From NCBI GenBank assembly GCA_001515955.1, contig LOES01000021.1, forward strand, positions 1 through 18,694: a stretch of 18,694 nt of DNA, read 5' to 3'. Position 1 is the first letter of the stretch. Each line of letters begins with the position of its first letter. Below, in pieces: positions 14,990 to 18,694 of the stretch. The DNA comes from Clostridia bacterium BRH_c25. Its GTDB lineage: Bacteria; Bacillota_A; Clostridia; Lutisporales; Lutisporaceae. Made by a program: the position numbers and the translations under genes. The notes under the pieces are model-generated. The model did no database searches, was not told the origin of the DNA, and was given only the letters and a program-made list of their open reading frames with translations.

Positions 14990-15496
14990 GTTTTCCTGTC
15001 ATAAACTTAATAAACTTCCAAGCTACATCCTTTCGGGCAGCATCCGATGACTTGAAAATCATAAAATTCTCGCCGCCAAGTACGCTGATTGACCCCTTGC
15101 TGCCTGCCGGTAAAGGCATGGCACCATAATCTACACCCGCAACTTTGTTTGATTTTTCTCTCCAAGGCCCATCCAATTGTAAAGCATATATTCCTGCAGC
15201 CCATCCGTCTGTATCGCCTACAGCGCCCGGATCCATCGAAGGACCTGCAAGTGCTTTTACTTTGTATAAATCAGCAAGCTTTTGTATTGCTTTAACAGCA
15301 GCAGGACTGTTTATGTACCCTTGTGCAGTACTGTTATCCTGAGATAATACATCTCCGCCTTCGCTCCAAATATATGGTCCAACATTCCAGATGCCTGTCC
15401 AAGGTTCTACCATTCCTATTGTTCTAGAACCGCTGATTTTAGTGCAGCTTCCCATAATTCATCCAGTGTTTTTGGAACTTCAACTTTGGCATCCAT
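14982..15496 (-). pseudogene. Internal relic of a sugar-binding (family 1 solute-binding) protein, frameshifted
   Basis: From 15496 one frame reads MDAKVEVPKTLDELWEAALK, typical of the middle of a sugar-binding lipoprotein. It then stops, and the homology continues in another frame from about 15440: 'ISGSRTIGMVEPWTGIW', 'LDGPWREK', 'YGAMPLPAG', 'GGENFMIFK', 'AWKFIKFMTG'. The break falls at a run of four A (15437-15440), where a fifth A would restore the frame, so a one-base deletion is likely. The signal peptide and first ~150 residues are missing, as is the C-terminal part, where the sequence joins the UvrA-like relic. It is not the same protein as the intact lipoprotein at 3182-5380. Dead gene remnant. 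Confidence 0.85.
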
Positions 15497-15532
15497 TTAT
15501 AATAAACAATATAATATGAAGCATAGAATATA

Positions 15533-15580
15533 AAACCGCAATAATACAAAACTCTGATAAGTCTTGTATTATTGCGGTTT
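15533..15580 (-). terminator. Terminator of the FtsX-type ABC operon
   Basis: AAACCGCAATAATACAA (15533-15549) and TTGTATTATTGCGGTTT (15564-15580) are a perfect 17-base inverted repeat around a 14-base loop. On the minus strand it is followed by TTTTATATT, and it lies about 85 bases after the stop of the ATPase gene. A smaller CGGTT/AACCG hairpin sits just before it (15583-15596). Confidence 0.85.
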
Positions 15581-15665
15581 AGCGGTTGGTTAACCGTCTT
15601 TTCTACATAGCAGTGTTACCATCTCCACGTGGATGGTGTGTTCTTGTTTGCTTCTGATGTCACCT

Positions 15666-16415
15666 TCACTCAATAACCGTCTGGATGTCTTGCCTGGGAC
15701 TTAGGGATTTTAACCATTCAGCCAGTTCCCTTTCGCGGTCTGCACCCACTGAAAATTCCTTACAGGCATCAATCTGTCCATCCCTGATATAGAGTACCTT
15801 TCTTGCTTTGACAGCGACACGGGGATCATGGGTAACGGTCATTATGGTCATTCCATCGCGATTCAAAGCTTCAAGGATCGCCAATACCTGATCTGCAGCG
15901 CCGGAATTCAGAGCTCCCGTGGGTTCATCCAAAAACAGAATTTCAGGATTATTGATCATGGCGCGGCAAATGGAAGCCCGTTGTAACTGTCCGCCGGAAA
16001 CTTCCCGGATATCACGCTCTCTGATTCCTTCAATTTCCATCCGCTTCATTAATTCCGACGCTCGTTTTCTTATGTCATCAGTCGGTTCTTTTTTGGCTAC
16101 AAGACCGGGCAGTATAATATTATCAAAGATAGAAAGATTCTTTAGCATCTGTGCATTCTGAAATACAAAGCCCATTTTGGTCAGCCGGAATCCGGATAAT
16201 TCATCCTCCTGCATTTCGGATATGTTTGTTCCTTCAAACAATACCCTGCCATAACTTATGCTGTCCATTCCGCTGATACTGTAGAGAAGCGTTGACTTAC
16301 CGGAACCGGAAGGTCCCATAACCGCAACGAAATCTCCCTTTTTGATTTCAAAAGAAATGTCCTGCAAAACTTTCGTATCTTTAAATGACTTACTGATTTG
16401 TTCAACTTTTATCAT
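15666..16415 (-). CDS. ABC transporter ATPase of the LolD/MacB type
   Basis: 249 residues with all ATPase motifs: Walker A GPSGSGKS (34-41), Q-loop Gln86 (FVFQ), signature VSGGQLQR (139-146), Walker B ILFLDEP (159-165) and switch His196 (VTHDP). The LDEPTGALN continuation is typical of the MacB/LolD/BceA/SalX group that pairs with FtsX-like permeases. The C-terminus has ~25 extra residues beyond the last strand. It starts 11 bases after the permease gene, with AAGGAG as ribosome binding site, so the two form a transporter. Such systems drive mechanotransmission or export of peptides, antibiotics or lipids. No histidine kinase or regulator is in view to make it a bacitracin-type sensor. The long permease with two large extracellular loops is unlike BceB. 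Substrate unknown. Confidence 0.92.
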   Translation of the reverse strand: MIKVEQISKSFKDTKVLQDISFEIKKGDFVAVMGPSGSGKSTLLYSISGMDSISYGRVLFEGTNISEMQEDELSGFRLTKMGFVFQNAQMLKNLSIFDNIILPGLVAKKEPTDDIRKRASELMKRMEIEGIRERDIREVSGGQLQRASICRAMINNPEILFLDEPTGALNSGAADQVLAILEALNRDGMTIMTVTHDPRVAVKARKVLYIRDGQIDACKEFSVGADRERELAEWLKSLSPRQDIQTVIE

Positions 16416-16426
16416 GGCTCTACTCC

Positions 16427-18694
16427 TTATTCCATTATTTGATCTCTTATATGATAGTTCCTGACAACCTTGGTTCCCGCAACCACTGTGATGAATACTA
16501 CAAGCAGCTGTGCTGCCGGGTATAGGAGATAGGCCGTAACCGGTTCAACCAACATCGTTATTTTTGATGCACCCATAAAAGAAAGCATCCATCCGAAAAT
16601 AACTTCTCCCAAAAAGTTCGCGAGGACCGTTCCTACAACGATTGCCACCAATTGAATCATCAGAATCCGTATCCCGAACTGTATCTTGATGTCCCTGTTT
16701 GAAAAGCCGATTGCTTTCTTGATTGCGATTGCACTGTGTTCCCGCGCTGTGACAAGCTGTAAAATCATCATGGTAATCAGCATGCTTAACAGCAATGAAA
16801 TCACAATGGCTGAACCTTCCATCAGGCTCATGTTATCCATAATACCGCCAAGGGTCTGGGTCACGAACTCACTGACCGGAGTTATTTTACTGTCTGTCAG
16901 AATACTTCTCAATTCATCCGTCTTTTCCTCAACCGTGACACCGTCGCAGACATCCAGATAAATAATATAGACCTCCACATCGTTTTCGTCAAAATCAATG
17001 GCTGCTTTGGCAGTCTTGCCTCCGTAAGTAATATCCTGATAAATACCGCAAACGGTAAACATAAGCTCTCCCCCCCGATAGCTTACCCTCATGGAATCGC
17101 CGACTTCTTTTCCCAATTCCGAGGCATTCAGATAAGAGAGCGCCATTTCCTTACTGTCATCCGGTGCGCTTCCCTCAAGATACTCCAATGGGAAAACAGA
17201 TTCATCACCATTTCCCACACGGATGTATTCCCATTCCCCATGCCCATTTTGAAGCTGTACGTAACCATTCCGGTAAATTGCATACTTCTCAATTTCCGGA
17301 TCATTCTCCAGATAGGAAATAACGGCATCTTTTTGTTCCGCCAGTTTCTCGCTGTACTGGATATCAATACGAATATCGGATTCCCCTACACCCATATAAG
17401 TAATGAAAGACGGATTTTCAACCGTATTCTTCATATTCATCGGAAGCAGAATCAAGAATGACGAAAACACAAATACTAAAAAGATAAGGTTATATTCCTT
17501 CCATTTACATTTCAACTCACCGAATGTTATCGTAAGATTGCGATGTTTCAATCCTGAGGAAGGTAAAGAATAGTGACCTTCCTTCTTAATCTTCTCTTCC
17601 CCGCGCATCAGTTCTACAACAGTACTTTTCAGATTCCTGCGAATTATTCTGCGGCATCCGTGCATTACAATCAGGCTGAGCAGGATTACCCCGATGAAAG
17701 GAAATACCCATTTCATCCACTCAACAGTACCATATCCGCAGTACATAACAACCGGGGATGAAAAGAAATCTCCGAAGGGAATGGCTGCCGGATAACCTAT
17801 CACTCCCGCTGCCAGCACAAGTATCATATATTTCGTCTGATATAACTTCACAATTGCTTTTCGAGGAAATCCAATTGCTTTCATCTCCCCGACGGTATAA
17901 TTCTCTTCCGCCATGGTTGCCCGGATAATATATGATAAACACAGGACTGCTATCATTATTAAAAGAATACTGATTGCGATGATTATGAATGCTACCAGGC
18001 CATAAGAAAGATTATTCAGCATAGTCAGAAGGCTGCCTGTTACCGCAACACCGTTGGAAGGCATGCCCGCATCCATATAATCCTTCTCCAAAACCGCCGT
18101 AGATGTACCATTCTTCAACAGAAATTCAAAACAGTATTCCCATTCTCCCATGTGATGACTTATTTCATCAAGATCTGCCTGACTGATTAAGAAACGCTTT
18201 GAAGATGTGAGTGCCGCATTCATCTGTGAGTCACGAATGATTGTTGATACAGTCAGCTCCTTACAGTAATCACCTTCATGCAGTGTAATGACATCTCCGA
18301 CCTCTATACCAAGCTCCTCAGCATAATAAACAGGAACCCCGATTTCTCCCTCCTGAACAACAGCAATTTTATTATCCATATTAAGGAGGAAATCAAATCC
18401 TTCATTCTGAACAATGAATCCGTTATCCATCAGACACTTTTCCAGGGTTTCACCCTGATATATGATATTTGTATTACTGATATTAAGCATCCTGACTATC
18501 AGCGAATCCTTAATATAATCATGGGTTTCCACAAAGTTCTCAAAGGCTTCCTCATCATAGGTCCCCTTGTGCATCTGCAGGTATTCGGGGGTTACAGCCA
18601 GTTCATTCAACCCTCTCAGTGAAGATATCATTGTACCTGCCACCCTTAAGCCGCCTGCCATCAAAAGGGCCGAAAGGATCAGGAATACCGCCAG
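16427..18694 (-). CDS. FtsX-like ABC transporter permease, N-terminus cut by window edge
   Basis: The frame is open to the right edge (755 residues seen); the apparent start near 18664 is inside a membrane segment (LAVFLILSALLMAG), so the true start lies outside. The layout is a duplicated FtsX/MacB permease: an N-terminal membrane segment, a large extracellular domain, three segments beginning near LSYGLVAFIII, YMILVLAAGVI and WVFPFIGVILL, a linker, then a second unit starting 'YNLIFLVFVFSSFLILL' with its own extracellular domain and three last segments ('SAIVISLLLSMLITMM', 'RILMIQLVAIVVGTVL', 'YLLYPAAQLLVVFITV'). The conserved FtsX element before the membrane bundles appears twice ('EMKAIGFPRKAIVKLYQ', 'AIKKAIGFSNRDIKIQFG'), confirming the internal duplication. 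Full members are about 780-850 residues. It is followed after 11 bases by its ATPase. It resembles putative peptide or antibiotic exporters of Firmicutes; the substrate is unknown. Confidence 0.92.
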   Translation of the reverse strand: MAVFLILSALLMAGGLRVAGTMISSLRGLNELAVTPEYLQMHKGTYDEEAFENFVETHDYIKDSLIVRMLNISNTNIIYQGETLEKCLMDNGFIVQNEGFDFLLNMDNKIAVVQEGEIGVPVYYAEELGIEVGDVITLHEGDYCKELTVSTIIRDSQMNAALTSSKRFLISQADLDEISHHMGEWEYCFEFLLKNGTSTAVLEKDYMDAGMPSNGVAVTGSLLTMLNNLSYGLVAFIIIAISILLIMIAVLCLSYIIRATMAEENYTVGEMKAIGFPRKAIVKLYQTKYMILVLAAGVIGYPAAIPFGDFFSSPVVMYCGYGTVEWMKWVFPFIGVILLSLIVMHGCRRIIRRNLKSTVVELMRGEEKIKKEGHYSLPSSGLKHRNLTITFGELKCKWKEYNLIFLVFVFSSFLILLPMNMKNTVENPSFITYMGVGESDIRIDIQYSEKLAEQKDAVISYLENDPEIEKYAIYRNGYVQLQNGHGEWEYIRVGNGDESVFPLEYLEGSAPDDSKEMALSYLNASELGKEVGDSMRVSYRGGELMFTVCGIYQDITYGGKTAKAAIDFDENDVEVYIIYLDVCDGVTVEEKTDELRSILTDSKITPVSEFVTQTLGGIMDNMSLMEGSAIVISLLLSMLITMMILQLVTAREHSAIAIKKAIGFSNRDIKIQFGIRILMIQLVAIVVGTVLANFLGEVIFGWMLSFMGASKITMLVEPVTAYLLYPAAQLLVVFITVVAGTKVVRNYHIRDQIME

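Noticed and set aside
14877..15455. 192-codon frame taken as an intact small binding protein
   Set aside because: It starts in mid-domain after a frameshift, has no signal peptide, and its last ~30 codons are out-of-frame UvrA-like sequence.
15618..15637. ACCATC/GATGGT hairpin after the ATPase gene
   Set aside because: Six pairs, no T-run, and a much stronger terminator lies just downstream.

Overview
The window looks like the chromosome of a low-GC, spore-former-type Clostridia (Firmicutes), plausibly near Ruminiclostridium/Acetivibrio. The reasons are the AT-rich intergenic DNA, strong AGGAGG-type ribosome binding sites, a guanine riboswitch on xpt, and a radical-SAM cysteine-rich peptide system known mainly from clostridia. 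No rRNA, tRNA, CRISPR array, transposase or integrase was seen.

Region A (1-10520, all minus strand, read from high to low coordinates) is a ribosomally made, post-translationally modified peptide (RiPP) locus joined to a sugar-type ABC importer. The order is: ABC exporter (10520-8775); 64-residue cysteine-rich precursor with seven Cys in CxCxxCxCxCxCxC (8679-8485); a hairpin; radical SAM/SPASM maturase of the CcpM type (8313-6874); a P-loop-like 'peptide maturation system' protein (6858-5743); an acyl-carrier-like protein without the attachment Ser (5730-5404); a lipoprotein with an N-terminal propeller-like half and a C-terminal solute-binding half (5380-3182); a cytoplasmic subtilisin-like protease (3023-1398); and MalF-type (1227-355) and MalG-type (343 to beyond the left edge) permeases. 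The maturase, P-loop protein, carrier-like protein and lipoprotein are separated by only 12-23 bases and are probably co-transcribed. A likely flow is precursor, then modification by the maturase with its two accessory proteins, then leader removal by the cytoplasmic protease, then export by the ABC exporter. The role of the importer half is unknown. The most novel-looking point is that the protease carries a C-terminal domain that seems to be a degenerate copy of the P-loop maturation protein.

Region B (10521-14561) holds a long AT-rich intergenic stretch with a striking 51-base imperfect palindrome, panB (minus) with its terminator, a divergent unrecognised 420-residue protein with clear promoter, ribosome binding site and terminator, and xpt under a complete guanine riboswitch whose terminator and antiterminator pairings can be read directly.

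Region C (14562-15600) is a scar of two gene relics fused end to end: the C-terminal part of a UvrA-like ATPase and the middle of a sugar-binding protein with a frameshift.

Region D (15533-18694, minus) is a two-gene FtsX-type ABC transporter operon (permease, cut by the right edge, then ATPase), ending in a strong hairpin terminator.
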